Notes: generated by a model from the letters alone, not told the origin. Numbered from the stretch's first letter, positions 26,502-35,608 are shown. The stretch is DNA of 64,000 bases from Hyphomicrobiaceae bacterium (GCA_023384095.1 JAHDXT010000002.1:124001-188000); one strand, 5' to 3'. Translations and numbers: made by a program.

Positions 26502-27260
26502 TCAGGCGCCGGCTTGCTCGATCAGCTCGATGTTGAGGCGGACACAATCGCCGCGATAGGTGATCTCCCCCACGTAGAGCACGGTGCGGTCGCCATCCGT
26601 GACGACGCAGCGGGCCTCCGCCGTCGGTGCGTTGAGTGCGATATCGAGATGGCGCGCAGTCTCGATATCCGCCGCGCCGATCGTGAACGTCTGGCGGGCG
26701 CGGGAAATCGCGATGCCATCGAGCTCAGCCAGCACGACGAGCGCCACGCGTGACGTGAACAGATCCGGTGCCCGCTCGAAAATGTGCTGGGCAATGTGCA
26801 CGCGGGCGAAGCCGTAGGGCTCGGTTCCGCGTCGCTGAAGGCTGCACAGGTATTTGTACGCCGCGGCGGCAATGCCGTCGCTCTCGTCGAGCCGGGGGAC
26901 CGCCGGGCCATCGAACGGCAGGAACTGCGGCACGTTGTTCCGGATGTGCGAGATGAGGCCGTCCCAGTCGGTGGCGAGTTGCAGCCAGCGGTCGTTGCCG
27001 GGCGCCCTCGTCACGAAGGTGCCGCGTCCCTGGAAGGATTTGACGAGCCCCTCGTCCTGCAGCAGATCCACGGCTTGCCGGACGGTGACGCGCGCGACCC
27101 CGAACTCCCGCTCGAGCTCCTCCAGCGTGGCGATCTTTTCCCCGACTGCCCAATATCCGTCTCTGATCCGGCGGCTCAGCACGGACGCGACCTGCAGATA
27201 CCGCGGCACCCGGCTCTCGGAGCCCTGAAGCGTGAAGATTTTTCGTCCGCCGATCGCCAA
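26502..27260 (-). CDS. GntR-family regulator with UTRA domain, candidate master regulator of the F420 island
   Basis: The 252-residue protein has an N-terminal winged helix (PRYLQVASVLSRRIRDGYW, then LEELEREFGVARVTVRQA, residues about 19-80) and a C-terminal UTRA domain that senses a small molecule. It starts 11 nt after pxpC and is therefore the third gene of the pxpB-pxpC-gntR operon, whose promoter region holds operator site B, so it is probably autoregulated. Site A lies just beyond its 3' end. The ligand is probably an intermediate or substrate of the pathway. It differs clearly from the GntR protein at 10154-10963. Confidence 0.9.
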   Translation of the reverse strand: MAIGGRKIFTLQGSESRVPRYLQVASVLSRRIRDGYWAVGEKIATLEELEREFGVARVTVRQAVDLLQDEGLVKSFQGRGTFVTRAPGNDRWLQLATDWDGLISHIRNNVPQFLPFDGPAVPRLDESDGIAAAAYKYLCSLQRRGTEPYGFARVHIAQHIFERAPDLFTSRVALVVLAELDGIAISRARQTFTIGAADIETARHLDIALNAPTAEARCVVTDGDRTVLYVGEITYRGDCVRLNIELIEQAGA

Positions 27261-27271
27261 CTGATCTCTCC

Positions 27272-28336
27272 TCAGATCGCCTGCGAGCGCTGCTCGGGCT
27301 CACAGGCATGCACTACGCCGCTGACGAGGTTTGCCGACATCAGCTTCGTCTCGTCGAATGCGGCCACCCGGCCCGCCGGACGGATTTTATCCGCGAGGGA
27401 GGCTAACTCGGCAGCAAATGCGATGCGCAGGTCTTCGGCCTGCTCGATTCCGACGGCCTCGAATGCGAGGCGGGCGCCTGGCGCGAGCCGCCCCAGCGCG
27501 GCGAGATCCGTGGAGATGACGGTCGCCAGCTTCGGGTACCCGCCGGTGGTCTGGCGGTCCGCCAGCAGGATGATGGGCAATCCGTTACCGGGCACCTGGA
27601 TCGAGCCAGGGGCGATCCCGTCCGAAACGATGTTGTATCCGTCCGCATGCTCGAGTTGCGGTCCCTCGAGCCGCATTCCCATGCGGTCCGACGCCGGGGT
27701 CACTGTGTACTCGGATTCGAGGAAGGTCCGGACACCACGTTCCGTGAAATGATCGTCCTGCGGGCCGAGAACGACCCGGAAGCGGCGCGGTAGCTTCAGG
27801 TCCAGCGGCGGCAGCATGCTCTCGTCGTGCTCGTCGACGCTCGACCGCTGGAGCAGCAGGGCATCGCCTGCCGCAAGCGCCCGGCCACGCCATCCGCCGA
27901 ACCCGCCGCGCGTGTAGGTCGAGAGGCTGCTCAGGAATGGCGGGACGTCGAAGCCGCCCTCGATGGCGAGATAGCCGACGGTGCTGCCGGAGAGTGCGCC
28001 GATCCGCAGCGATTGCCCCTTCACCAGACGGCGGCTCTGCAGGACAGGAATTCGCTCCGCCGCTCCGCTTTCAGCGTGTAGAGCCTCTATGGTGGCGCCG
28101 CCGCCGGCGTAGGCCATCCGTACGCTTTCGGCCGCGATGCGGATCGTCGGCCCCTGGTAGGCGATCTCCAGTGCCGCCGTACCCGGCGGATTGCCGACCA
28201 GCAGGTTTGCTGCGGTAAAGCTGACCGGGTCGAGCGCGCCCGACACCGGGATCCCGAGTCGCTGGTAGCCTGGACGGCCCATGTCCTGGATCGTCGTCAA
28301 CAGGCCGGGAGACAGGATTTGCAGGGCACGACTCAT
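27272..28336 (-). CDS. pxpC: 5-oxoprolinase subunit PxpC (biotin-dependent carboxylase-like, KipA/AHS2 family)
   Basis: This 354-residue protein has the AHS2/KipA opening LQILSPGLLTTIQDMGRPG and the conserved GIPVSGALDPVSFTAANLLVG. Late motifs such as MGMRLEGP and SDGIAPGSIQVPGNGLPI are also typical. PxpC acts with PxpB and PxpA in ATP-dependent hydrolysis of 5-oxo-L-proline to glutamate, and relatives form part of urea amidolyase. I chose the ATG at 28336, which overlaps the pxpB stop by 4 nt; the longer frame is shadow. With the other two subunits next to it a complete enzyme is present. Within this island it may open a different lactam. Confidence 0.93.
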   Translation of the reverse strand: MSRALQILSPGLLTTIQDMGRPGYQRLGIPVSGALDPVSFTAANLLVGNPPGTAALEIAYQGPTIRIAAESVRMAYAGGGATIEALHAESGAAERIPVLQSRRLVKGQSLRIGALSGSTVGYLAIEGGFDVPPFLSSLSTYTRGGFGGWRGRALAAGDALLLQRSSVDEHDESMLPPLDLKLPRRFRVVLGPQDDHFTERGVRTFLESEYTVTPASDRMGMRLEGPQLEHADGYNIVSDGIAPGSIQVPGNGLPIILLADRQTTGGYPKLATVISTDLAALGRLAPGARLAFEAVGIEQAEDLRIAFAAELASLADKIRPAGRVAAFDETKLMSANLVSGVVHACEPEQRSQAI

Positions 28337-29082
28337 CGCGCCGCTCCTGCAGCGGAGGCCGGCTCGGGCTCGGTCCGAAGCGTTCCGGCCTGAGCGTGTG
28401 CGACCAGAGCGTCGTACTCGTCCAGAGGAATAGGATCGAATTTCACCTTGTCGCCGGGCATGAGCAGGGCCGGCGGGTTGCGGCGAAGGTCCCAGATGGG
28501 AACCGGTGTGCGTCCCAGCAGATGCCACCCCCCTGGGCTCTCCAGCGGATAGATCGCCGCCATCCGCATGGCGATGGCAAGCGATCCGGGCGGCACCTTG
28601 ATGCGCGGGTCCTCGCGCCTGGGCAGCACGAGTTGGGCCGGCAGGTCGCCCATGTAGGGAAAGCCGGGAAGAAACCCCAGCATATAGACGTGGTACGTTT
28701 CGGAGCTGTGCAGGCTGACCACCTCGGTCGGCGTCAGGTCCGTGCGCCTGGCCACCTCTTCGAGGTCAGGGCCGAGGCTCGGATCGTAGCAGGCGGGGAT
28801 GCGCCAAAGCCTGCCGGCGGTTTCGCTCGGGTGCAGGTCCTGCAGCAAGTCCCGTAACCGTTCCTTCAACTGCGCCTGACGCAGACGCAGGGGATCGTAA
28901 TGTACCATCAGAGACCGGAATGTAGGCACAGTTTCGAGGATGCCCTCGATCCCGACGGCATCGATGCGGTCGGCAAGCGCGAGCACCAGAGCGCTGACGT
29001 GCCGGTCCACACCCGTGCCGAACTCGACGACGAGCGCGGTGTCTCCGCTGGTCAGCAACCGAACGTGCGACGCGGTGGGCAT
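28333..29082 (-). CDS. pxpB: 5-oxoprolinase subunit PxpB (KipI/AHS1 family)
   Basis: About 249 residues of the AHS1/KipI family: VRLLTSGDTALVVEFG near the start, SLMVHYDP, ACYDPSLGPDLEEVA, FLPGFPYMGDLP and GSLAIAMRMAAIYPLESPGG. It forms the PxpBC complex that phosphorylates and hydrolyses the 5-oxoproline-type lactam. The frame is open to an ATG at 29145, which would place the start only 15 nt from operator site B; the ATG at 29082 fits the family length better. It is the first gene of the leftward operon and is divergent from pxpA. Confidence 0.88.
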   Translation of the reverse strand: MPTASHVRLLTSGDTALVVEFGTGVDRHVSALVLALADRIDAVGIEGILETVPTFRSLMVHYDPLRLRQAQLKERLRDLLQDLHPSETAGRLWRIPACYDPSLGPDLEEVARRTDLTPTEVVSLHSSETYHVYMLGFLPGFPYMGDLPAQLVLPRREDPRIKVPPGSLAIAMRMAAIYPLESPGGWHLLGRTPVPIWDLRRNPPALLMPGDKVKFDPIPLDEYDALVAHAQAGTLRTEPEPASAAGAAR

Positions 29083-29159
29083 TGGCCTGTGGACCGAGCA
29101 ACCTGGTGCAGATGAATGATCACTGCGCCGAAAGTGAAACCGCATGACCCGATTGTACT

Positions 29160-29180
29160 GTTATCCTATAAATAGTACCA
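29160..29180 (-). promoter_or_regulatory. Palindromic operator, site B (divergent pxpB / pxpA promoters)
   Basis: Read on the minus strand the site is TGGTACTA-TTTA-TAGGATAAC, the same pattern as sites A and C with one mismatch in the right arm (TAGGA for TAGTA). It sits between the divergent pxpB and pxpA genes and could control both. A possible rightward promoter, TTGTAC (29153-29158) and TACCAT (29176-29181) spaced by 17 nt, would overlap it. Position and conservation support an operator; the promoter elements are weak. Confidence 0.6.
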
Positions 29181-29259
29181 TACTGGCAATTGGACGAGCC
29201 GCGAGCACTCTCATGCCGGAAGGCTCAGGGCAATGTGCAGGGTGGATCAGAGGGCGCCC

Positions 29260-30033
29260 ATGACCGTCAAGATCAATCTCAATGCGGACATTGCCGAGGG
29301 CTGGGGAGCTTACGACATCGGCAGCGACGCCGAGCTGATGAAGATCATAAAGTCGGCGAATGTGGCCTGCGGCTTCCATGCTGGCGATCCGAACACCATG
29401 CACCGGCTCTGCGCGCTGGCCAAGGAGGAGGGCGTGAGCATCGGCGCGCACCCCGGCTTCGACGATCTTTGGGGCTTCGGACGGCGGCGCATCCAGATGA
29501 AGGCGAGCGACCTCGAGCACATGGTCGCCTACCAGATCGGCGCGCTGCAGGCCATGGCCTGCTATGCAGGGCTCAAGGTGACGCATCTCAAGCCTCACGG
29601 CGCGCTCAACAACATGGCGGCCGAGGACGAGGGCTATGCCATGGCCATCGGGCGCGCGATCAAGACGGTGGACAGGGACCTGATCTACGTCGCGCTGGCG
29701 GGCTCGGAAATGGAGAAGGCCGCGCGCACGCTCGACCTGCGCCTCGCCCGCGAGGGTTTTGTCGACCGCATGTACGACGACAACGGCAATCTGGCCTCAC
29801 GCTCTATTCCCGGCACGGTGCTCAAGGAGGCGAAGGTCGCCACCGAGCACACGCTGCGCATGGTCCAGGAAGGCGAGGTGGTTACCATGAGCGGCAAGCG
29901 CATCAAGGTGGCCGTCGATACGCTGTGCGTCCACGGTGACGAGCCGACCGCGGTGTCGGTGGCCCGCGATGTGCGCAAAGCACTCGAGGCAGCAGGGGTC
30001 GAGATCGTACCGTTGCCCGAGATGAAGCTCTGA
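29260..30033 (+). CDS. pxpA: 5-oxoprolinase subunit PxpA (LamB/YcsF family)
   Basis: This 257-residue protein has the strongly conserved LamB/YcsF opening INLNADIAEGWGAY, then SANVACGFHAGDP, SIGAHPGFDD, LKPHGALNN and a late VHGDEPTAV. PxpA completes the ATP-dependent 5-oxoprolinase with PxpBC. I chose the ATG at 29260 with AGAGGG before it, since the family fold begins right there; a start at 29233 is less likely. It heads the rightward operon that continues with the F420 genes, an arrangement that ties lactam opening to F420 production. Confidence 0.93.
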   Translation: MTVKINLNADIAEGWGAYDIGSDAELMKIIKSANVACGFHAGDPNTMHRLCALAKEEGVSIGAHPGFDDLWGFGRRRIQMKASDLEHMVAYQIGALQAMACYAGLKVTHLKPHGALNNMAAEDEGYAMAIGRAIKTVDRDLIYVALAGSEMEKAARTLDLRLAREGFVDRMYDDNGNLASRSIPGTVLKEAKVATEHTLRMVQEGEVVTMSGKRIKVAVDTLCVHGDEPTAVSVARDVRKALEAAGVEIVPLPEMKL

Positions 30034-30078
30034 CGACAGGCTATCCGCGACCCCATCGAGAGCAGAAAGCGCCGCTGC

Positions 30079-30744
30079 ATGGCTGACAGGCCCACGATTG
30101 CGATCATCGGCGGCACTGGCGCGCTCGGCTCGGGTCTTGCCCGTCGTCTTGCCGGCGCCGGCTACGCGGTGGTGATCGGCTCCCGCACGGCAGAGAAGGC
30201 GGAAGTCGCCGCCGACAAGCTGACGGTTCCGCCCGGCGCGCGACGGCCTCGAGGCGAAACAAATGCGCGTGCGGCGGAAGCTGCGGAAATCCTCATCGTC
30301 ACGGTGCCGTTCGCAACACAGGCGCAGGTTCTGGAAGAAATTCGCCCCCGGGCGGCCGGCAAGCTGGTGATCGATACGACCGTTCCGCTGGTGCCGCCGA
30401 AAGTCGCCCGGGCTCAGCTTCCACCGCAAGGGTCGGCAGCAGTTGCGGCGCGTGAGCAGTTGGGCGAGGGCGTCCGAGTCGTCTCGGCCTTTCATAACGT
30501 GGCAGCCCATAAGCTCCAGGCGGATGCCGAGATAGACTGCGACGTGCTCGTTTTCGGCGATGATCCCCAGGACCGCGCAGTTGCGATCGAGATCGTCGCG
30601 GCGGCCGGTCTGCGCGGCCTGCATGGCGGACCGCTCGTCAATTCCGCTGCTGCAGAGGCACTGACATCCGTTCTGATCGGCATCAACCGCGCCTACAAGG
30701 TGGACGGCGCCGGAATCCGCATCACAGGCATTTCCGCGACCTGA
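30079..30744 (+). CDS. npdG: F420-dependent NADP oxidoreductase / NADPH-dependent F420 reductase
   Basis: The 221-residue Rossmann protein starts with TIAIIGGTGALGSGLARRLA and continues with VVIGSRTAEKAE, which fits NADP binding by the serine-arginine pair. FHNVAAHKLQ and CDVLVFGDD are typical of the Fno/NpdG family. It shuttles hydride between NADPH and F420, and in aerobic bacteria mainly supplies F420H2. It lies 45 nt after pxpA and 31 nt before cofE, so the cell makes and reduces F420 from one transcript. Confidence 0.92.
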   Translation: MADRPTIAIIGGTGALGSGLARRLAGAGYAVVIGSRTAEKAEVAADKLTVPPGARRPRGETNARAAEAAEILIVTVPFATQAQVLEEIRPRAAGKLVIDTTVPLVPPKVARAQLPPQGSAAVAAREQLGEGVRVVSAFHNVAAHKLQADAEIDCDVLVFGDDPQDRAVAIEIVAAAGLRGLHGGPLVNSAAAEALTSVLIGINRAYKVDGAGIRITGISAT

Positions 30745-30775
30745 CCAGGGCTGGCGCACAGGGGATCGGCCGAGC

Positions 30776-31537
30776 ATGCAAGTGACGATCGCGGGGCTCG
30801 ACGGCGTTCCGCTCGTGCAGCCGGGCGACGACGTCGCGGGCTTGATCATCGATGCTCTAGAGAGATCGCGCCTGGTCCCGCAGCCGAAGGACATTCTCGT
30901 CGTCACGCAGAAAATCGTGTCGAAGGCCGAGGGCCGCTATGTCGATCTTGCATCCCTGGACCCCTCGAAAAAAGCCGTCGAGCTCGCCGGGGTCACCCGG
31001 AAGGATCCCAGCCTGGTCGAGGCCGTCCTCTCCCAGTCAACCGAAGTGATCCGGGCAAAGCCAGGCGTTCTCATCGTGGAAACGCGACACGGCTTCGTCA
31101 TGGCCAATGCGGGGATCGACCAGTCGAACCTCGAGATGCGGGACGGGAGTGCCCGAATCCTGCTGTTGCCCGAGGACCCCGACCACAGCGCGCGCCAGAT
31201 CAAGCAAAGGATCGACGCGCGTTTTTCGTCCGACACAGGTGTGATCGTTTCCGACAGCGTCGGCCGGGCCTGGCGGCTGGGAACGGTCGGGCTCGCGCTC
31301 GGCGCCGCAGGCGTGCCCGCCTTGCTCGACCGGCGCGGCGAGGCGGATCTGGCGGGACGCCGGCTGGAGGTGACCGAGGTCGGGTTTGCCGATGCCGTCG
31401 CCGCAGCAGCCGTCCTGGTCATGGGCGAAGCCGCGGAGGGCCGCCCGGCTGCGCTGGTGCGCGGATTCGAATGGAGCGCACCGGCCAGACCCGCGGCCGC
31501 GCTTTTGCGCCCCAAGGCCGAGGATCTCTTTCGATGA
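30776..31537 (+). CDS. cofE: Coenzyme F420-0:L-glutamate ligase (CofE)
   Basis: This 253-residue protein matches CofE/FbiB-N: DILVVTQKIVSKAEGRYVDL, VIRAKPGVLIVETRHGFVMAN, AGIDQSNL, GVIVSDSVGRAWRLGTVGLALG and late LVMGEAAEGRPAALVRG. It adds gamma-linked glutamates to F420-0. Unlike mycobacterial FbiB it ends after the ligase domain; the FMN-binding nitroreductase-like domain that reduces dehydro-F420-0 is absent. It overlaps cofD by 4 nt. Confidence 0.93.
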   Translation: MQVTIAGLDGVPLVQPGDDVAGLIIDALERSRLVPQPKDILVVTQKIVSKAEGRYVDLASLDPSKKAVELAGVTRKDPSLVEAVLSQSTEVIRAKPGVLIVETRHGFVMANAGIDQSNLEMRDGSARILLLPEDPDHSARQIKQRIDARFSSDTGVIVSDSVGRAWRLGTVGLALGAAGVPALLDRRGEADLAGRRLEVTEVGFADAVAAAAVLVMGEAAEGRPAALVRGFEWSAPARPAAALLRPKAEDLFR

Positions 31538-32553
31538 GCGTCCCCGTGGAGAGAACCAAGTCCGGTTTCCATCAGCGCCGCTGGGTGGCGCTGTCGGGAG
31601 GGGTCGGCGGCGCGAAGCTGTCGCTCGGGCTGGCCCGGATCCTCGGCGACCGGCTGACCGTGATCGTCAATACAGGTGACGATTTCGAGCACCTGGGCCT
31701 TCACATCTCGCCCGATGTCGACACGGCGATCTACACGCTGGCCGGTCTCGTGAACCCGGAGACGGGATGGGGCCGCCGCGACGAGACCTGGACCTTCATG
31801 AGCGCCATCGCCCAGCTCGGCGGTCCCACCTGGTTCAAGCTCGGAGATGCGGACCTCGGCATGCACGTCGAGCGCACGCATCGGCTGCGCGCAGGTGAGA
31901 GTCTGACGGCGTTCTGCGCGGATGCATGCCGGCGCTTCGGGATCGCCGCGTGCGTCATCCCGATGAGTGATGATCGCGTGCGCACCGTGGTGGACACGGA
32001 CCGGGGGACGCTCGCGTTTCAGGAATATTTCGTGCGCGAGCAATGCCAGCCGACGGTCAGGTCGATCCGTTTCCATGGTGCCGAGGGCGCGCGCCCGTCG
32101 GCACCGGTGCTGGCGGCGCTGGCCGATCCCGAGCTCGGCGGGATCGTCGTCTGCCCATCGAACCCGTTTCTGAGCATCGATCCGCTCCTCGCGATCCCTG
32201 GTCTTCGCGATGCCGTCCTGGCGAGCGGTGTGCCGGTCATTGCGGTCACCCCGATCATCGCTGGCCGAGCCGTGAAGGGGCCGGCCGCCAAGATCATGCG
32301 AGAGCTTGGCCTCGAGCCGGACGCCGTGAGCATTTCGGGGCACTACAGGGGGCTGATCGACGGCTTCGTGCTCGACGCCTGCGACACGGGACAGGAGCGT
32401 CAGATCGGCGTGCCGACGCTGGTCGTGAACACGCTCATGCGTACGCTCGACGACAAGATCGAGCTCGCCCGCGCCTGTCTCGGTTTTTGCGAACGGCTGG
32501 TCGCACGGCCGGGAAGGGCGCAGGCACACGCACGTGCGAAGGCCGGATCATGA
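31534..32553 (+). CDS. cofD: 2-phospho-L-lactate transferase-type enzyme (CofD)
   Basis: About 339 residues with the CofD signature WVALSGGVGGAKLSLGLA near residue 18, IVNTGDDFEHLGLHISPDVD, LGDADLGMHVERT and CPSNPFLSIDPLLAIPG. It transfers a phospholactyl-type group from a GDP-activated donor onto FO to form F420-0 or a dehydro form. The ATG at 31534 overlaps the cofE stop by 4 nt and the stop overlaps cofC by 4 nt. Donor specificity (2-phospholactate, phosphoenolpyruvate or 3-phosphoglycerate) cannot be read from the sequence. Confidence 0.93.
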   Translation: MSVPVERTKSGFHQRRWVALSGGVGGAKLSLGLARILGDRLTVIVNTGDDFEHLGLHISPDVDTAIYTLAGLVNPETGWGRRDETWTFMSAIAQLGGPTWFKLGDADLGMHVERTHRLRAGESLTAFCADACRRFGIAACVIPMSDDRVRTVVDTDRGTLAFQEYFVREQCQPTVRSIRFHGAEGARPSAPVLAALADPELGGIVVCPSNPFLSIDPLLAIPGLRDAVLASGVPVIAVTPIIAGRAVKGPAAKIMRELGLEPDAVSISGHYRGLIDGFVLDACDTGQERQIGVPTLVVNTLMRTLDDKIELARACLGFCERLVARPGRAQAHARAKAGS

Positions 32554-33245
32554 CCGCTGCGCGGGTTCCCGTGATCATTCCCGTCAAGGCCCTGCAGAAC
32601 GCGAAGCAGCGGCTGGCGTGCGTTCTGACGAAGGACGAGCGCCGGCAGCTCGTCCTGGCGATGCTTGCGGACATGTTCGACACGCTCGCCGAGGTGCCGT
32701 CGGTCGGTCCGATGCTGGTCGTCACGCCCGATCCGGAGGTGGCCAGGTTGGTGCGGGCGAGAGGCGGTGTGGTGCTCAATGAGCTGATGGCGGCCGGCCT
32801 CGATGCCGCCGTGCGGCGCGGGCTGGCGGACGAGAGCGTGCAGGCTGCGGGACAGGCACTCGTCCTGCCCGGAGATGTGCCGCTGGCGAGCGCCGGCGAA
32901 ATCGCAAAACTTGCAGACGGCTCCGCCCGGCGCGGATGCCCGCGCGTCACCCTGGTGCCGGCGCGGGACGGCGACGGGACGAACGCGATGCTGCTGTCCC
33001 CGCCCGGCGTCATCGATCCGAGCTTCGGAAGGGGCAGCTTCGTCCGCCATCTGGCGGCGGCCGTCGCGCGCCGCGTCGATGCCGAGGTCCTGCAGATGGA
33101 GGGCATCGCGAACGATGTCGATGCTCCCGCCGATCTCGATCGCCTCCTGCGCGAGCGCCGCCGGTCGCGGCGCTACGAGTTTCTTCGCGGGCGCAGCACG
33201 TTGGAAGTCCGCCTGACACTGACGGCTCGGGAGGACCGGAGATGA
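32550..33245 (+). CDS. cofC: 2-phospho-L-lactate guanylyltransferase-type enzyme (CofC)
   Basis: This 231-residue nucleotidyltransferase starts with VIIPVKALQNAKQRLACVL, then LVLPGDVPLASAGEI and ARDGDGTNAMLLSPP, the standard CofC/FbiD motifs. It activates a phosphorylated three-carbon acid with GTP for CofD. I chose the ATG at 32550 (4-nt overlap with cofD); the longer open frame upstream is cofD shadow. The C-terminal 25 residues are arginine-rich and extend past the usual fold. It overlaps fbiC by 4 nt. Confidence 0.92.
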   Translation: MTAARVPVIIPVKALQNAKQRLACVLTKDERRQLVLAMLADMFDTLAEVPSVGPMLVVTPDPEVARLVRARGGVVLNELMAAGLDAAVRRGLADESVQAAGQALVLPGDVPLASAGEIAKLADGSARRGCPRVTLVPARDGDGTNAMLLSPPGVIDPSFGRGSFVRHLAAAVARRVDAEVLQMEGIANDVDAPADLDRLLRERRRSRRYEFLRGRSTLEVRLTLTAREDRR

Positions 33246-35608
33246 CCGGCGAAGGCAGCATCCGGCAGGCACTCGCCGCAGCAGAGGCGGGGCAGAAACC
33301 CGCGCATGCCGACGCTCTGGAGCTCGCGCATTGCGAGGACATTCCGCGGCTCACCGCCATGGCCGAGCGCCTCAGCCTCGCGGGACACGGGGCAAAGGTC
33401 TCGTATTCGAAGAAAGTCTTCATTCCCCTGACCCAGCTCTGCCGTGACGCCTGCCACTACTGCACGTTCGCGCATGCGCCTCGCAACGGCACCGCGGCAT
33501 ATCTCGGTCCAGACGAAGTCGTCGCCATCGCGCGCCGTGGTCTGGAGGCCGGCTGCAAGGAGGCTCTGTTCACGCTGGGTGACAAGCCGGAGCTGCGCTA
33601 CGGCACCGCGCGGGGCGCACTGTCGGCGCTTGGACACGAGAGCACGCTGTCCTATCTCGAGGCATCGGCGCGGCTGGTCCTCACAGAGACCGGGCTGTTG
33701 CCGCACATCAACGCCGGCGTGATGGACGAGTCCTGGCTGCGCCGGTTGCGCGCCGTTTCCATCTCACAAGGCATGATGCTGGAAACTGCCGCAAACCGCC
33801 TCTCCGAGCGGGGTGGGCCCCACTTCGGCTCTCCGGATAAGCATCCGGCCGCCCGCCTTGCCACTCTCGCGGCGGCGGGGCGAGCGCAGGTGCCGTACAC
33901 GACGGGCATCCTGATCGGCATCGGCGAGACGCGGGCCGAGCGGATCGAGGCGCTGCTCGCGATCCGGGAGCTCGCCGAGCGTCACGGTCACATCCAGGAA
34001 GTCATCATCCAGAATTTCCGGGCCAAGCCGGGAACGCGGATGCAGAATTCGCGCGAGCCGTCGCTCGAGGAGCAGGTCTGGACGGTAGCGGTCGCACGGC
34101 TCGTCCTCGGCTCCGAGATGAACCTGCAGGCGCCGCCGAACCTGCGGCCCGACGGATTAGTTCAACTCATCCGCGCCGGCATCAACGACTGGGGCGGCGT
34201 TTCGCCAGTGACGCCGGACCACGTCAATCCGGAGGCCCCCTGGCCTCAGCTCGCCAGTCTGGAAGCGGCGACCGAGGGCGCCGGCCGTGCCCTCGTCGAG
34301 CGACTGGCGATCTATCCAGACTTCGCAGCGGCCCCTGAGCGCTGGCTCGACGAGCGCCTGCGACCGCCCGTCCTGCAGTCGCGCGATGGAGCAGGCTTCG
34401 CGCGCGAGGACACGTGGGTGCCGGGCGCCCTGGAGCCGCTGCCCGAGGCGCAGGTAGCGCGGGTGCGGGCCTGCGCCGTGCGCCCGTCGGAACCGGTCTT
34501 TCGCATCCTGGCGCGGGTGGAGGAAGGCGCCCCGCTGAGCGAAGCCGAGATCGGCGCGCTGTTTTCAGCCCGCGGCAATGATTTCGCGGCGGTCTGCAGG
34601 GCGGCCGACCGGCTGCGTGCGGATCGGGTCGGCGATGCGGTCACTTATGTCGTGAACCGCAACATCAACTACACCAACGTCTGTACCTACGGCTGCCGGT
34701 TCTGCGCCTTCTCGAAAGGCCGGCATTCGCTGGGACATCGCGACAAGCCCTACGATCTGCCGCTCACGGAAATCGCGCAGCGCACGCGCGAGGCATGGGC
34801 GCGGGGGGCGACCGAGGTCTGCCTGCAGGGCGGCATCAGGGCCGGATATACGGGGCAAACCTATCTCGCCATCGCCGAGGCCGTGCGGGACGCGGCGCCC
34901 GGCATCCATATCCATGCATTTTCGCCACTCGAGATCTGGAACGGGGCTAAGACGCTCGGCCTGACACTGCGTGAGTATCTCGCGCTTCTAAAAAAGGCCG
35001 GCCTGTCCAGTGTGCCTGGGACGGCTGCCGAAATCCTCGATGACGAGGTCCGGGCAACTCTCTGCCCGGACAAGATCTCTACCGACCAATGGCTCGAGGT
35101 GATGAGAACGGCGCACGAGGCCGGATTGCGCGCCACGGCGACGATCATGTTCGGCCACGTCGACGGATACCAGCACTGGGCGCGCCATCTGCTGCGCATC
35201 CGTGAGCTGCAGAAGCAGACCGGCGTGTTCACGGAATTCGTGCCGTTGCCCTTCGTGCACATGGAGGCGCCGATCTACCTGAAGGGCCTCTCGCGCAAAG
35301 GGCCGACCTTCGTCGAGGCCGTGCTGATGCACGCGGTCGCGCGGCTCGTGCTCGACCCGCTCATCACCAACATCCAGACCTCCTGGGTGAAGATGGGGCC
35401 GCAAGGCGCCGCGCTCTGCCTTTCGGCCGGTGCCAACGACTTCGGCGGGGTATTGATGAACGAGTCGATCACGCGGGCTGCCGGCGCGGCCCACGGTCAG
35501 GAGATGGACGCCGGCAGCATCGAGCGATTGATAAGCGGCTGGGGGCGCATCCCTCGTCAGCGCACCACACTCTACGCTACGCCGAATTCGAGGCAGCTTG
35601 CCTCATGA
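33242..35608 (+). CDS. fbiC: 7,8-didemethyl-8-hydroxy-5-deazariboflavin (FO) synthase, fused CofG-CofH (FbiC)
   Basis: The 788-residue protein contains two radical-SAM domains. The first carries CRDACHYC (Cys67, 71, 74) and fits CofG; the second carries CTYGCRFC (Cys481, 485, 488) and fits CofH. Together they build the deazaflavin FO from tyrosine and the riboflavin precursor 5-amino-6-ribitylaminouracil. The fusion form is typical of bacteria, whereas archaea usually have separate genes. I chose the ATG at 33242, overlapping the cofC stop by 4 nt; the upstream part of the open frame is cofC shadow. It ends the F420 operon, 56 nt before operator site C. Confidence 0.95.
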   Translation: MTGEGSIRQALAAAEAGQKPAHADALELAHCEDIPRLTAMAERLSLAGHGAKVSYSKKVFIPLTQLCRDACHYCTFAHAPRNGTAAYLGPDEVVAIARRGLEAGCKEALFTLGDKPELRYGTARGALSALGHESTLSYLEASARLVLTETGLLPHINAGVMDESWLRRLRAVSISQGMMLETAANRLSERGGPHFGSPDKHPAARLATLAAAGRAQVPYTTGILIGIGETRAERIEALLAIRELAERHGHIQEVIIQNFRAKPGTRMQNSREPSLEEQVWTVAVARLVLGSEMNLQAPPNLRPDGLVQLIRAGINDWGGVSPVTPDHVNPEAPWPQLASLEAATEGAGRALVERLAIYPDFAAAPERWLDERLRPPVLQSRDGAGFAREDTWVPGALEPLPEAQVARVRACAVRPSEPVFRILARVEEGAPLSEAEIGALFSARGNDFAAVCRAADRLRADRVGDAVTYVVNRNINYTNVCTYGCRFCAFSKGRHSLGHRDKPYDLPLTEIAQRTREAWARGATEVCLQGGIRAGYTGQTYLAIAEAVRDAAPGIHIHAFSPLEIWNGAKTLGLTLREYLALLKKAGLSSVPGTAAEILDDEVRATLCPDKISTDQWLEVMRTAHEAGLRATATIMFGHVDGYQHWARHLLRIRELQKQTGVFTEFVPLPFVHMEAPIYLKGLSRKGPTFVEAVLMHAVARLVLDPLITNIQTSWVKMGPQGAALCLSAGANDFGGVLMNESITRAAGAAHGQEMDAGSIERLISGWGRIPRQRTTLYATPNSRQLAS

